Shown piece by piece: positions 1 through 11,000 of a stretch of DNA of 64,000 nt; within the stretch, counting starts at the first letter, position 1, and every line of letters begins with the position of its first letter. The translations under genes were made by a program, and so were the position numbers. The stretch comes from Guillardia theta CCMP2712. Taxonomy: Eukaryota; Cryptophyceae; Pyrenomonadales; Geminigeraceae. Under the pieces are notes generated by a model. It did no database searches. It was not told where the DNA came from and was given only the letters and a program-made list of their open reading frames with translations. The stretch covers positions 184,997 to 248,996 of the forward strand of contig NW_005434606.1 of the NCBI RefSeq assembly GCF_000315625.1, in the 5' to 3' direction.

Positions 1-1126
1 TGCAAGACGTTTGGGAACAACGCACAAGACCCTTGCGGAGGAGGACAGATCGAGAGCAGCGTCGGCATCACCATCGACTACTCCATCGGTCCGGACGGTC
101 AGGCAACCTCCTCGTCCACGGGCCTGCCCTACTTCGGCCTGTATCAGATCACCTACTTCCCCTTCAATGACGGGGTTGTGTCCCCGCAGGTGCCGCACTC
201 ATGACTAGCCGTTGGCTCGACCGTTTTGATCCTCGCGGTGCAGGTGAAGCACAATGGAACCTACGTGCAGTGCTTCTTCGATACCACAGGGCTGGCAGGA
301 GCAGCTCTGTCCCCAGACATCAACGTGGTGGACGCATGCATCGTCAAGGTAAGCGTCGGGCACAAGGAGGAGCAGGTGGAGCAGGTGGAGGAGGAGGTGT
401 GGTGGTAATGGTGGTGGTGGAGGAGGAGGAGGAGACGCCTTTGTGAGGGAGAACCCGGTGCAGGTATCTGGCAGCTCAAGCTCGTCGGCTCGTGGGGCAG
501 GACGGGAGGTGCTGTTGAGCAGGAGGGTGTCAAGCTTGACCAAGGACGACCTGTCGGTGTCGATCAAAGCAAGCTTCACTCCTCCAGGTGCCTGTCAGCA
601 ATTGCGAGGGAGGCCTGTCTGACGAGTCTGGCAGACACAACCAACCTCCAGCACTGGCTCAAGTTGGGGCCAATCCTTTGTGCTATTGTCGGAGTTGGGC
701 TGCAGGTGATCTTCTTCATGATGAGCGTTTTCGGCCGGCGCAAGACCGGGGGAGGGAGCAAAGAGGAGCCGAAGATGCAGGAGGATGAAATCGTGGAGAT
801 GCCAGACCAGCATGCGAGACCTCCGGAGCCAGACACCCCAGAGATCGCTGCTCTCAGACAGATGCAGGTGAGTTTCTCGCTCCCTCCTCCAGCTCCTCTC
901 TCTCGTCTAAACGCTAGCTGTGCAGAGCAAGGGGTTGATCAGTGAGGAGCAAATGAAGAGGGCGGTTGACATGATCCGAGACAAAAACGAGATGCTCCTC
1001 GGGGCTGTGGTAAGACACTCATACATTTGACAAGGGAGATTACTGAGATTGTTGATGCAGGATTCGATCATGAAGCAGGAGAAGAACGTCTCGCGTTTGC
1101 TACAGCAAATGCTCAACGCACACTGA
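1..1126 (+). CDS. Single-pass membrane protein, 3' part of gene
   Basis: The gene enters from the left edge, so its start is missing. The first exon reads KTFGNNAQDPCGGG onward, in a Cys-containing ectodomain style, and ends at 189 before a 54-nt GT-AG intron (190-243). Exon 2 (244-348) continues in phase 0, and a third exon starts near 464 after an intron filled with GGT/GGA repeats. A hydrophobic segment (LGPILCAIVGVGLQVIFFMM) lies at about 665-725, followed by a basic stop-transfer FGRRK and an acidic, charged cytosolic tail (EEPKMQEDEIVEMP). Two more introns of about 50 nt (after 866 and after 1010) precede the last exon, which stops at 1124-1126. The exon 3/4 join near 580-600 is not resolved. 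The family is not recognised; a surface receptor or adhesion role is only a guess from the topology. Confidence 0.7.
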
Positions 1127-1169
1127 GTTGCCCTCATACAATTTTTACCGTCGACGATATTCGTGCTGA

Positions 1170-2513
1170 TCAAATGAATGTCGAGTGTTTGAATCGTTCC
1201 AACTCTCTTTGAACCTCCTTGAGATTTTCCATCTCTGCTCGTAAGTTGGAGAGCTCGGTCTGCCTCCCTCTCAGGTGCCTCTCGAACAACCCCAAAGTCT
1301 TGTTGCAGAGCTGGTCGAACCCACTCGGAACAGCACTGCTTGCCCCGTCTATTTCCGTAGAGCGTGTAGTTGTTCTGTTCTTGAGATGGAACGCGACTTG
1401 CTCGAGGCTGTGTAGAATCAAGTCGGCCGTCCCTTCAAATGCACAGAGCTCCGTCAAGATCTGCAGGCAGGTATCATAGCACCTAGCACCTCCCCCAGCG
1501 AGGTCAACAGATGCCAACTGAAGCTCTTCGCCGCATCCCTCTCTTGCTGGCCCTGAGGGATCGAGCAGCTGAGAAGAGGAGCAACTTTCAATGGCACTGA
1601 AGCACTTCCTCATCAGAGACTTCCTCTGGTTCCTCTTGATAACGGACTCACGGCTGTAGAATACCTTGCGTCTGGTGGCGTACTCGTTCCAGGTGAAGAT
1701 AGATTGAGCAAGGGACCTCTTGGAGCTGCTTCTGAGCATCAAGATACGGTTCTGATTCCTCCTCCTTGGCTCCCAAACTGCAAACATCCGCCAGAGGTTG
1801 AAGGAGGAATGAAGTGACTTAACTTCTGACCCTCCAACACCTCCAGCCCCTCCGTCTTCCTGCTGTTCCCCCTCACAAGCTTCATCCGCGAGTTCCTGAT
1901 GGAGGCTGTTTTCTGTCACAGTGTTTATGTGATCATATATCGATGCTGCCATGGCACAGCACTGCCTCCCCTTGATTCGCATGCTCACGAGCAATGCCGA
2001 GAGCTTTTCAGTCGCAGTGAGGGAAGGCAGCATTAACGCTGATAGGTTTCGAGAAACACAGGAAACCTCTCTTGACAGACTGTCTACCTCACGGTGTATC
2101 TGTTTCTCTGTGTCTGAGTCCGTCTCGAATTCTTCCTTGTCCTCTTCTGGTCGCAACTCTACTACCTCACTCCGCGCTCGAGAGTCCTGTCGTTCACTAA
2201 TCAGTCGTTTCATGTCGTTGAGGTCCGATGCTTGAAAGATGGAGATGAGCCGATCTTTCAACTCTGTCACCTCCCCTCGCACAGCAGCTTGTCTGTCGCG
2301 CATGAGCCCCAAGGCTGCTCGTAGACTCCTAGACTGATCTCTCTCTGCATCGAGGAGAGCCTGGACTCGCTGAAGCTCTGCTTCCATTCCTTGGATCTTC
2401 TTGTGCTGTGCGACTAACAGATCCTCGTTGGAGCATCGATGAGCCTTCACCTCCTCTAGCGTTGACCTCACTGTCTCCATGAACTTCAGTCTCTCCTCTT
2501 CTTCAGAACCCAT
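1170..2513 (-). CDS. Coiled-coil protein with WxxW-type helical repeats
   Basis: One uninterrupted 447-codon frame with an ATG start at 2513, unusual here because most neighbours have introns. Residues 1-100 are highly charged heptad-like helix (for example MEAELQRVQALLDAERDQSR), and residues 120-200 are also acidic or helical. Near residues 240-310 there are two or three segments with spaced Trp/Phe and basic runs (LWRMFAVWEPRRR, IFTWNEYATRRKVF, LMRKCFSAIES), which resembles the spacing of Sfi1/centrin-binding repeats. The C-terminus (LSNLRAEMENLKEVQRELERF) is another coiled coil. A cytoskeletal or basal-body scaffold would fit, but this is inference from repeat spacing. It converges tail to tail with the gene ending at 1126, with only 43 bp between stops. 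Confidence 0.75.
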   Translation of the reverse strand: MGSEEEERLKFMETVRSTLEEVKAHRCSNEDLLVAQHKKIQGMEAELQRVQALLDAERDQSRSLRAALGLMRDRQAAVRGEVTELKDRLISIFQASDLNDMKRLISERQDSRARSEVVELRPEEDKEEFETDSDTEKQIHREVDSLSREVSCVSRNLSALMLPSLTATEKLSALLVSMRIKGRQCCAMAASIYDHINTVTENSLHQELADEACEGEQQEDGGAGGVGGSEVKSLHSSFNLWRMFAVWEPRRRNQNRILMLRSSSKRSLAQSIFTWNEYATRRKVFYSRESVIKRNQRKSLMRKCFSAIESCSSSQLLDPSGPAREGCGEELQLASVDLAGGGARCYDTCLQILTELCAFEGTADLILHSLEQVAFHLKNRTTTRSTEIDGASSAVPSGFDQLCNKTLGLFERHLRGRQTELSNLRAEMENLKEVQRELERFKHSTFI

Positions 2514-2589
2514 GCTGATCAGTAGTATCTCACGCCTTCCCGTGACTGCCTGCTAGGCTCCTCAAGGCGGACTTTACAAGCCTCAATGA

Positions 2590-3780
2590 ATTTCAACGAT
2601 AGAGCAGCAGCCCTCCGCCGAGCCTACTAGTCGTGAGCGGCGGCCCCGGCCCACTGGGCCAGATCCGGGACCCCGTGACGCCGTGACGGGCCGAGGCCGC
2701 CGCCGCGTCGGGTTCACCGGCGTACTCAACCGTTAGTTCAAAACTTATCATCCTGGCCTGACTGAGTACCGTAGCCCATCCGATGATCCGGGATCGAGTC
2801 AAGTCTCCGCCGGAGGCGGACAGTAACAGTGCACTGCACGGGAGTCGCACAGGCCACTGACCGTGCCGTACGGTACAGTGGCCGCGCCATCATGATCCGA
2901 CAATGACTGTTCATTGATACGACCCGCGGTCGGAGAAGAGACTTGTGACTGTAGTTACTGTGCCAGACTGAGACTCTCGCCGCCAGGCAACCGTCGGAAC
3001 CGCGGGCCGCCCGGCCCTCAGCCTGGCCGGGACTTCCGAGGCTGCCGGTTTCAAGGCGCGGTGAGTCCGCGGCCCCAGCAAACTTTGGAACTTTCAAAGT
3101 TTAACCGGCGCCGCTCAGCAGCACGGCGATATAAACGCTTATCTCAGTTAACTTGCCTCACTCAGTGCCGCCGCAGCGCGCGCACTGGACACCGCCGGGA
3201 TCGGATCACACACGTCGCAAGACCGGGGGAGCCTTCAGCCCGGCCGGGGTCGGAGGAGTCCGTGGCACTCATCTGCGGATCCCGGAGTCCGCAGCCCGGC
3301 TGTCGGACCGTGCGAGTCAGACGCCGCATCATCTGAGTCCGATCCGGTACTTGTCCGACGCCGACGGTCAACTTGACGGCGGTCCGAGGCCGACGACCGA
3401 TCGGACGGTGCCAGACCCCGGCGGCGCCGCCCAGTGCCAGCCGGAGGCTGCGGGGCCGCTCAGTGCCCGGCCACGTTTCAAGTTTGGTTGCGGCCGGGCC
3501 GCCGCGGCGCCGCCCGGCCCGGACACCGTGACCGTACGGTTCCCGGGAGCCTCGGAGAGCGGAGGCTCCGGGCCGACGGCGGGCCGCCGTCAGCCTCCGT
3601 GCAGTGCGGCCGCGGGCCGGCAGGCGGGCACCTCGCCTCCGAGTCCGATGATCATCGGATCATTCACTGCGGCGCGCCGGGGGGCCTTCGTACTGAACTT
3701 GACTCGGTGACCCCCCGTGGCACGGCACGGTTAAGTTCAAGATCGGGACTGTCACGCTGGACCCCGTGACAGTATCCTTT
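2590..3780. other. GC-rich island of restricted vocabulary
   Basis: This stretch has no credible gene. It is dense in CCGG, TCCGA, GATC, CGTGAC, ACTGAG and GTAC words, and poor in the purine or pyrimidine runs typical of the rest of the window. It contains a perfect 16-bp palindrome at 3644-3659. Open frames across it (for example 2914-3336 and 3153-3710) are Arg/Pro/Gly-rich in every frame and on both strands, which is what GC-rich non-coding DNA gives. The same composition returns in at least five other islands of this window. Confidence 0.6.
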
Positions 3781-4210
3781 ACTCAAGCTAAGTCAAAAAT
3801 CTTTACTCAAAGTTAAGTTAAAAATCAGTACGAGGACAATCAGGAGAGTCGAGGAGGCTTGACCCTGACACTGTCGCACAGGCCAAACGGCGAGAAGAGA
3901 AAAGACAGCGAGAACCAAACCTAAACTTGAAACCGCTGTCCCCCAAACTTAACTGTCAAAAATCAGTACGAGGACAATCATCATTGCCTCCGTGTAGCTC
4001 GTATTGATATTTAACTTAACTTTGAGTAAAGCAGTCAGTAGTGTAACGGCGCTGTTGAGTTTTCTACTTGAGTTAATTAAAAGTTGATTTCAGCTATCTC
4101 GATAAAATTACTTATCAAAGTTGATCTTTTTTTTCTATACCAGATGTCCTTGGGGACAACGACCGGGGCGCCTGTCCTCGTACTGATCTTTAACTTAACT
4201 TTGAGTAAAG
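3779..4210. mobile_element. MITE-like nested inverted repeats with AAGTTAAGTTA arms
   Basis: A forward copy at 3801-3842 (ACTCAAAGTTAAGTTAAAAA then TCAGTACGAGGACAATCA) is matched by a reverse-complement copy at 4173-4210 that ends TTAACTTTGAGTAAAG. Between them lie a second forward copy (3947-3980) and a partial reverse copy (4005-4031). A degenerate half copy precedes the first at 3779-3800. A further forward copy sits 2.7 kb away at 6911-6953. There is no transposase frame. Inverted arms around a few hundred bp fit a non-autonomous DNA element, but no clean target-site duplication could be identified by eye. Confidence 0.5.
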
Positions 4211-5187
4211 GGCGCCGTGCCGTTGACAGATGGGTGTGCGCCGTGACTGGTCGTTCCAAACCGTTACAGTTGCCGAAATGCCTCTCAATTCCTTGCCAGA
4301 ATCGCACCCCCACCCCTCACTTTCCGGAGAATTTTAACCCCACCCTCTCCAACCCCCCGATTTCGTGATGTTCTTTTTTGAAGCAGGCTTCTGTGATGAA
4401 CAACGGTCCGTGCAACGGAATCAGGCATCCCCATAAAATTCAGAAAAATTCTCTTTTTTTCGAAAGGTTGCGGTTTGAGTACCCCGTGACCCAGATATGT
4501 GCTGGTCGAAGGAGACAACACGCGTACCTATCATTGAGCTCCGCTACCTGACAACTGAGTGTATGAGCGTGCGCGGTACTGCGATCTGCTCTTCATGCGG
4601 CCCCGTTTCGACCTCACAAGGATCCTAGCTGGCAACACTGAATCTGTTTTCAACAACATGTTCAAAACGGTGATGATGATCAACAGCAAAGGGTCACGGT
4701 GAAAACAGAAGAGTGTGGTATTGGTCAGTCTTGGATGCATTGCATAATCCGAGACGAGAGACTCACACACAAGAGATGCCTTTTCAAGCTTGAAAGATCG
4801 CAATCAAGACACTTCACGCTCTGAGAGATTGCTTTTTGTTTGTGTTGACCTGCATTTGAGTGTGTTCTCAATTTTGCTCGGTGAGATAGGATGCCACCAA
4901 TACAATCAATTTTATGACAGGTTGTGTTGTTTTTGGTATACCTTGGGCATTTTGCACTTTGACCCTGTAGTTTACGTCATTACGTCACTTATCCTAATAA
5001 ATCCCAAATGGTTGTGAACAGTGTAAAGATGTAAGAGAGATCTTAGAGTGCTGATGAAACCATACAGCAGTATAGCATTGTGTACACCAACTGCCCAAAC
5101 AATCTCAGTTCACCCTTTGCATGTGATTTAGCTTTTCTTGGTCTGACAACTCAACCAGCAAAACAATGAAGTGTTTCATGAATGTAA
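4211..5187. other. Intergenic, no supported gene
   Basis: From 4300 the sequence holds C-rich tracts (CCCCACCCCTCAC, CCCCACCCTCTCC), then ordinary mixed-composition DNA. A 90-codon open frame on the minus strand at 4531-4803 has no ATG near its start, no domain and no supporting splice context, so it is not annotated. Nothing else is recognisable. Confidence 0.5.
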
Positions 5188-5897
5188 TTATCGATCGTTC
5201 TCTACCAGCTCTAATGCCTCTAAGAAAAGCTGTGCAAATTGAGGATCACTCTGCAATCTCTTGCAGAACGGGAAAAGCTCCAAAACCTCTTCGTATGAAG
5301 ATCGGAATTCTAATATCTTCATATCATTGTCTTGTGAATGCGTATGCGAGCATCTGTGATGGGAGTCTTCGTTGAAGGCTGGTGACGGACGACGCCTCGA
5401 TGAATCGCTGTTCACCTCCACCAATCCTGGTATTTGGCAATTCGTTGTAGTCGATCCTGTGACTGCAGTTTTGTCATGTTCTGTCCTATTTTCTGTTGCT
5501 GATCCTGCTGGCAATGTGGGCCTTACATAGGGCCATTTCATTATCCCAACATGTCTGCATGCTGACTTGAGCGCAGTGAGGGAAATGCCCTAAGATGACG
5601 TTAGAGGCGTGCATCATGATATCAATTGGGGATCACTCAAATTATAAATACAAAACGACATCAAGAAGAAAAGAATTTCAGCCATAAAGCGTGAGGCTCT
5701 TCACACACAAAGAGAATGGGCATCGACATGTATGTGATGAGGTTTACCAGTTGTTGCGCTGCATCCGACTGCCGGAGATGAAAAAGCGCAGTCAGATCTT
5801 GATGCGACAAGGTGATTCCATTTCGTGTTCTCTCTACCTCGCCATTCTCTCCTCGTTTTCTCCGAGGAAACACGCGAGCGACACGAGGTTCCAGCAT
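5188..5897 (-). CDS. RWP-RK domain protein (putative transcription factor)
   Basis: Two exons were read by eye: 5897-5748 and 5589-5188, with a 158-nt intron (GTAAAC donor, CTTAG acceptor) between codons, giving about 183 residues. Exon 1 ends SHQDLTALFHLRQSDAAQQL and exon 2 opens GISLTALKSACRHVGIMKWPY. Together these make the RWP-RK signature: a helix with AA-L, a Cys-Arg-x-x-Gly-Ile turn and the K/RWPY core, here KWPYVR in place of RWPYRK. RWP-RK proteins are DNA-binding regulators of nitrogen response and gamete development in plants and green algae. The 120 residues after the domain are polar, ending in an acidic helix (SYEEVLELFPFCKRLQ...LELVENDR). The start is the only ATG shortly upstream of the domain (a basic RRKRGENGE stretch precedes it). 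Confidence 0.82.
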
Positions 5898-5989
5898 AGC
5901 GTCAGAGCGCGAGTGGGAGTAAAAGATGAGACGGGAGGAGACGTGGGTTATCTTTTATACTACTGCTTCTCCTCCTACTCCTACCGGTG

Positions 5990-6640
5990 ATTGAACACCT
6001 ATACAGGGGTAGTGCTCATCCTCCTAGGTTGCTATGTACAGCTGCCTCTCAAACAGCTGGGTACATCAACTAAGTTGGGGGGGTACGTAATTGACCCCTT
6101 GAGTTTCAGAGGGTGGGGTGATTCTAAAGAGGGTGCATGTGCCTTTGACAGAGGTTCTTTCGATGCAGGGCACGCTGATATGCGGTCTTAGGAAAGTGAT
6201 AGTAAGATACGATCGCCTAACATAGGAGAGATCTAGGCCGTGGTAGTAAAAGGAGTGTAAAAAAAGGACCACCCCCAGGTGTAAGTAAGACTTGGGGGTG
6301 TGAGGGTGTAGTAGCGGGTAAAGTGATTTAATATGTGGGGGTAGGGGTACTTGATCTGATGACTTGTCTTCGATGAGGGGTAGGGTGATTATTTCATGAA
6401 AGGCTTTGGTATCTAATTTTTGAAAAGAGAAGTATTGAATAAGGTTTCTGCTAAAATAGTTGTAGTGAGATGGACACCCCCACCCACCTTTCTCTCAGCA
6501 TTGGATACATGAGAGAGCCTGAGGAGTGTATTTCTTTTTAGGCTTCATCTCTGGGCGGTACTATTCATATTTCAAATAATATCAGAAAATTGATACCAGA
6601 ATCTCAGAATTTCAAAGATTATAGCGAAATCATTAAAGTT
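5990..6640. other. Intergenic with G-rich GGGGTAGGGG motifs
   Basis: There is no supported gene. Plus-strand G-rich motifs recur (GGGTGTGAGGGTGTAGTAGCGGG near 6296-6318, GGGGGTAGGGGT near 6337-6348, GAGGGGTAGGGTG near 6376-6388). Similar motifs occur in many other intergenic gaps of the window. The right part (6540-6640) is AT-rich. Confidence 0.5.
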
Positions 6641-8000
6641 ACGACCCGCGTGGGGCTCGTGGAGGCGCCAGGATGAGTCATGGTCCGTTCATCTCACAAC
6701 GTTTCCAGAGCTCCCGGCCTCCGTGACCGTCGAGCTTCGTGATCACGTCCCTCGGGCCCAACCTCCGAGTGAAAAAAAAAAGACGATGTTGCACCGGCAG
6801 ACTAACTTTGAGTGAAACTTTACTTAATACCGACTATAAATTATTTATCACCACGGTCCAATCCGACTGAGCCGGCGGGCCGCTCGGAGATCGGGCTTCG
6901 CTGCCACATCTTTTACTTAAAGTTAAGTTAAAAATCAGTACGAGGACAATCAGGTACCACTACTGTTCCGAAGTTCCGCCCGGCCGCGCCCAGGAACTCA
7001 GGGCCGGACTCCCGGTCACAGAACTTCGGAACTTGGCGAGCCTCCAAAAGCGGGCCGGCCCTAATGAAGTTAAGTTAGCTTGACAGACTCCGAGTACGGT
7101 CCGAGTCAGGGCCCGCGGTTGGAGGCCGGGCCCACTGTCCGATACCGTACCGGCGTACGACGCCGGGCCCGGGGTCCGGGATCCGATGATCGAATCCGAG
7201 ACTCGCGCCGGGACAGTCCGATCCGTCCGATCCCGTCGACCGACGGTGACGGTACGGTCCACCGGATGATCACTGAGACTCCGGTCTGGCGGCCCGGAGA
7301 GCCTCCGTCTGCGGTGACTCAGTTCAGGCTTTACTGACGGTAACTTGTAAGTTACTGCTGGGGCCCGGCCACTGAGCCAGGATTCTAGTACCATAACCGT
7401 ATAATACTATGATCATACCTAAACCAGGTCCGGGCCGATCATCGGATGATCATGTGATCCGGGACACCTGTGACCGCTGAGGCCCCCGGCTGAGAATCCG
7501 ATGATCGCCGCCGAGGACTCGGAGGCTTGCAAGTTGACCGTTCATTGAAGCCGGTTGAACGGTTGCCTCGGACCCACAGACACTCAGTCACACTGGCAGC
7601 CTCCGGGCCCTTGCCGCTACGAAGAGAAAAGACGGTGCTGAGCTTGGTGCTGTCGGTCCCCCAACTTAGTGGCTGATACTAGGGCCCTGTAAACTTGAAG
7701 CCTGTCCGAGGCTTGCACTGCGGCAGACAGCCTGGCAGTGAGAGTCTGAAGCGGCCGCGCACCGTTGAACTTTCCGCTGACTCGGCCGCTGCCAGCCTGA
7801 CCAAACGATCGACGGTACGGCAACTTTGAGTAACTTGGCAACTTTTCTGAGTCGACTGTTACTATGATGATGATGATTACTCCGCTCGGACGGCAGATGC
7901 CCCACAGCCGGCGCCGGTACGGGCAGTACTGCCGCACATACAAACTACCCGGCGTACCCGGCGTTTCATAGTCACATGATACGGTTTCGAGCTCGGCGTG
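6640..8000. other. GC-rich island of restricted vocabulary, second copy type
   Basis: The composition and word set match the island at 2590-3780 (TCCGATGATC, CCGGGCC, GTACGG, ACTGAG, GTGATCCGG). It includes an interrupted palindrome, GATCATC-G-GATGATC, near 7439-7453. A copy of the AAGTTAAGTTA / CGAGGACAATCA element lies inside at 6911-6953. No frame shows codon bias or a domain. Confidence 0.6.
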
Positions 8001-8097
8001 ACCCTGCGGTGCCGAGTGTCAATCGAGGATGCCGGGTCCCTCGGATCAGATCCTCGCGTTCTTGGAGGAGCTCTGAGAGAAATTCAGACAAGAGCTA

Positions 8098-11000
8098 TCA
8101 CATGAAACACCATGATGACACACCTGGAAGGCATACGATCGGAACACGGCGAACAAGGGAGACAACAGTGGAAGGAAGATGTAGCGGAGGAAGTGAATGG
8201 AGACCGTGAAGCTTCAGGACCAAGTCAGTCAGAGCAGAGGAGCCCTTCAACGAGCACCTGAGCAAGCGAGGAGGGCGGTCGAACTCTTGGATGTAGTGGG
8301 CTGTATGCTGAAGAAGGCTCTGCAGTTGCCTGGCGTGATTGTTCCCGATATGCTGCGGGCTCGCAGCTCGCTGGTCCCATTGCCAGGACAAGGCTGATCC
8401 TGGGCCTCTTCCGTTCATACTTGGCCGGTCAGTGTCTAAGTCAAGGCGGTTGAAGGGCTGGGGGGGCTGGGGGGGCTGCATGGCACCGCCATAGAGGTTG
8501 TAAGGAGAGATGGGGTTGGTGTAGTCCGGCATGGGAGAGATAGACTTCCGCGTCTCGCCCTCCCTCCCGTATGGGTGGAAGGACTGCTGCACGTGCGAAT
8601 CCTGCTCCCTGCGATAGACCTGCAAGCCAGGCATGCCTGCTGCCATGGGCGGGACCAGCAAGCCCTGGTTGGAACCCTCCTCCACCTCGTCCTCAAAGTA
8701 TCTTCTCCTTGCAAAAGAGGCCTCAAACCGCTGCTGAGGAGGGTAGCCTCGACCTGGGCTCATCTCCCCGGAGCTTGTCATGTCGAATCCTTCTTCCACC
8801 GCCATGTCTGGCCGATGGTTCATGTACTCCCCTCCGCTCTCGTGGCACTCGCTGTCGTGCATGCTCGCGTAGTAGTACTCCTTGTGCAGGAGGTGGATAT
8901 CGCTCTTCCTCAGATGATGAATGCTGGCAAAAGACAGTCAGGCTGATTGCCTTGCATGAGGAGCTGAAGAGTATGAGAGCAAACCTCAGCTTCAGGTTCA
9001 CAATGGCGAGGAGGAGGATGGAGAACACAAACACGTCGAATCTCGCACGGAGATCGAACACGGACAGCTGACTTCCTCCGAAGTAGAGGAAGATGTAAGA
9101 GGCATACACCAGCACCGAGACGAGAAGGTATGACACGATGATGTCTCCCTGCTCACAGTCACGTCCAACCACACTGACCTCTTGCCCCTCACCTGCTTCG
9201 ACTTGAAACCCGCGTACGATTCGGTAAGTAAGTGCCGGATGCGGCACCACAGCAGCAAGTCTGGCACCAGCAGGGGTGAGGGGGAGAGCAGGGAGGAGGA
9301 GGCGACTTGCCGTCCTTCTTCTGCAGGTTGAGGAACTGGAGGAACTCTCTCCTGCCGCGGTTGCGAAGCTCAGACTGCGCGCGGATCCACCTCGCCCTAT
9401 AGCGGAGGAAGGGCTCTGCCTGGGTAGCCGCGCGGAAGAGAACGAGCTTGTAGTAGAAGTTCAAGTCGTTGTGAAACCCTTGAAGGAGGAGAGTTGTGAG
9501 ATGAATCAAGGAGGGACGAGAGACTCAGAAGACAGCAGGGGAGGGGAAGGGAGGGGAGGGGAGGGGAGGGGAGGGGAGGGGAGGAAAACAGTAGACGAGA
9601 GAGGAGGGCGAGGAGAGGAGAGTGCATGGGAACTAAGAACCAAGACAGGAGAAACAAGGCAGGGGCGGGGACAAGGCCCGGGGGTTTACCAGAGAGAGTT
9701 GTGTAGAGGAGTCGATAGGTCAGGTATCCCGAGATCGCCATGGATGGGACGGAAACGAGAAAATGGACCCACTCCCTGCCTCCGCACACCCAGACGTAGA
9801 GCTTCTCATACCTAAAACCCCATCATTGCGATGCCAGCAACTCGCTCTCCTCCCATCTCCTCCCTCCTCTCCTTGCTCTGCTCCGTTCTACTCCCTCCCC
9901 GACTTTCTTCGCACCCTCGTCTTCCTCCTCTTCCTGCTGTCCAATTACCAGAGAAGTTCAATCTCCGCAATGCAGACGCCCGTAGCCTCGTTGGTGACCG
10001 TCCGTCTACAGGAAAGTGAGGAGGAGGAGGAGGAGGAGGAGGAGGAGGAGGAGGAGGAGGAGGAGGAGGAGGAGCGAGTACATGAAGATCCTGTGGAGGA
10101 CGGGGATGATAGCGTGAAAGATGCCAGCCATGCCCGACACGACTGCACTGAACCAGCGGAAGCGAGAGGCAAAGAGGATGTCAGCAATAGCTCCGATCTG
10201 ATCGACCGCGTGCCCTCGGGCGTGTGGGCCCGGAACGCAAAGACAGCCTGGAGCAGGAGGCGTCACAACTCCCGACTTGCTGAGGAGGAGGAGACCTGAA
10301 GCTCGTTGTGTTTGAGCTCAGAGGACATGGCAGGATTCAGCCTGAGGGGAAAGAGAGTCATCCCGTTGATCCCTCCAGACGTGCCCTTCCTACCTGCGTA
10401 GAACCAACTTGGGATGCTCGTAGCCTGAGATGGTGGCGATGTACATGCCGATGATGATATAGTTGCCGATGGGAGACAAGACTTCCATGACCGAGACGTC
10501 TTGCATGTGCGATTGAAACATGATGTAGATGACCAGAGAGAATATGCAGGGAACCCACTAAGACAAGGCAAGTCAAGCAAGCCAGAGACATCAATTTGTG
10601 AATTCAGCGTGAGGCATGACAAAGAGCCAGGACGAAGAGAAGCAAGAGCAAGAGCGGGAGCGGAAGCAGCTAACGGCCTGACCTGTGTCATGAGGTAGAT
10701 CTGAAAAGAGTCGAAGGTCGTCTTCGGGGGAGGAAGCCACTGCACAAGGGGGTAAGGCAGAGTCAAGCCGAAGGTTAGAAACAGACCTGGGAATCTGTGA
10801 GGATATCGTACAAGGTTGCCTGCTCCTTCCTCTTGAGGCCCCCGATGCTTCCCCTCCTTGCTCGAGCCGTCCCGTGCTTCCATTCCACAAAGGATCTGAC
10901 GGGCTCGTTATGAAACCTCGACCAGCCTCCTCCGCTCCCTACACTCCTTCTTACCGATGCTTGTCGAGCACCTTGCAAAGGGGGAAGGCGATGAAGGCGA

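Noticed and set aside
3153-3710. 185-codon plus-strand frame in the GC island
   Set aside because: Arg/Pro/Gly/Ala-rich in all frames on both strands, no domain and no codon preference; expected from GC-rich DNA lacking stop codons.
4531-4803. 90-codon minus-strand frame
   Set aside because: No ATG at the start, no domain, and mixed composition; not distinguishable from chance.
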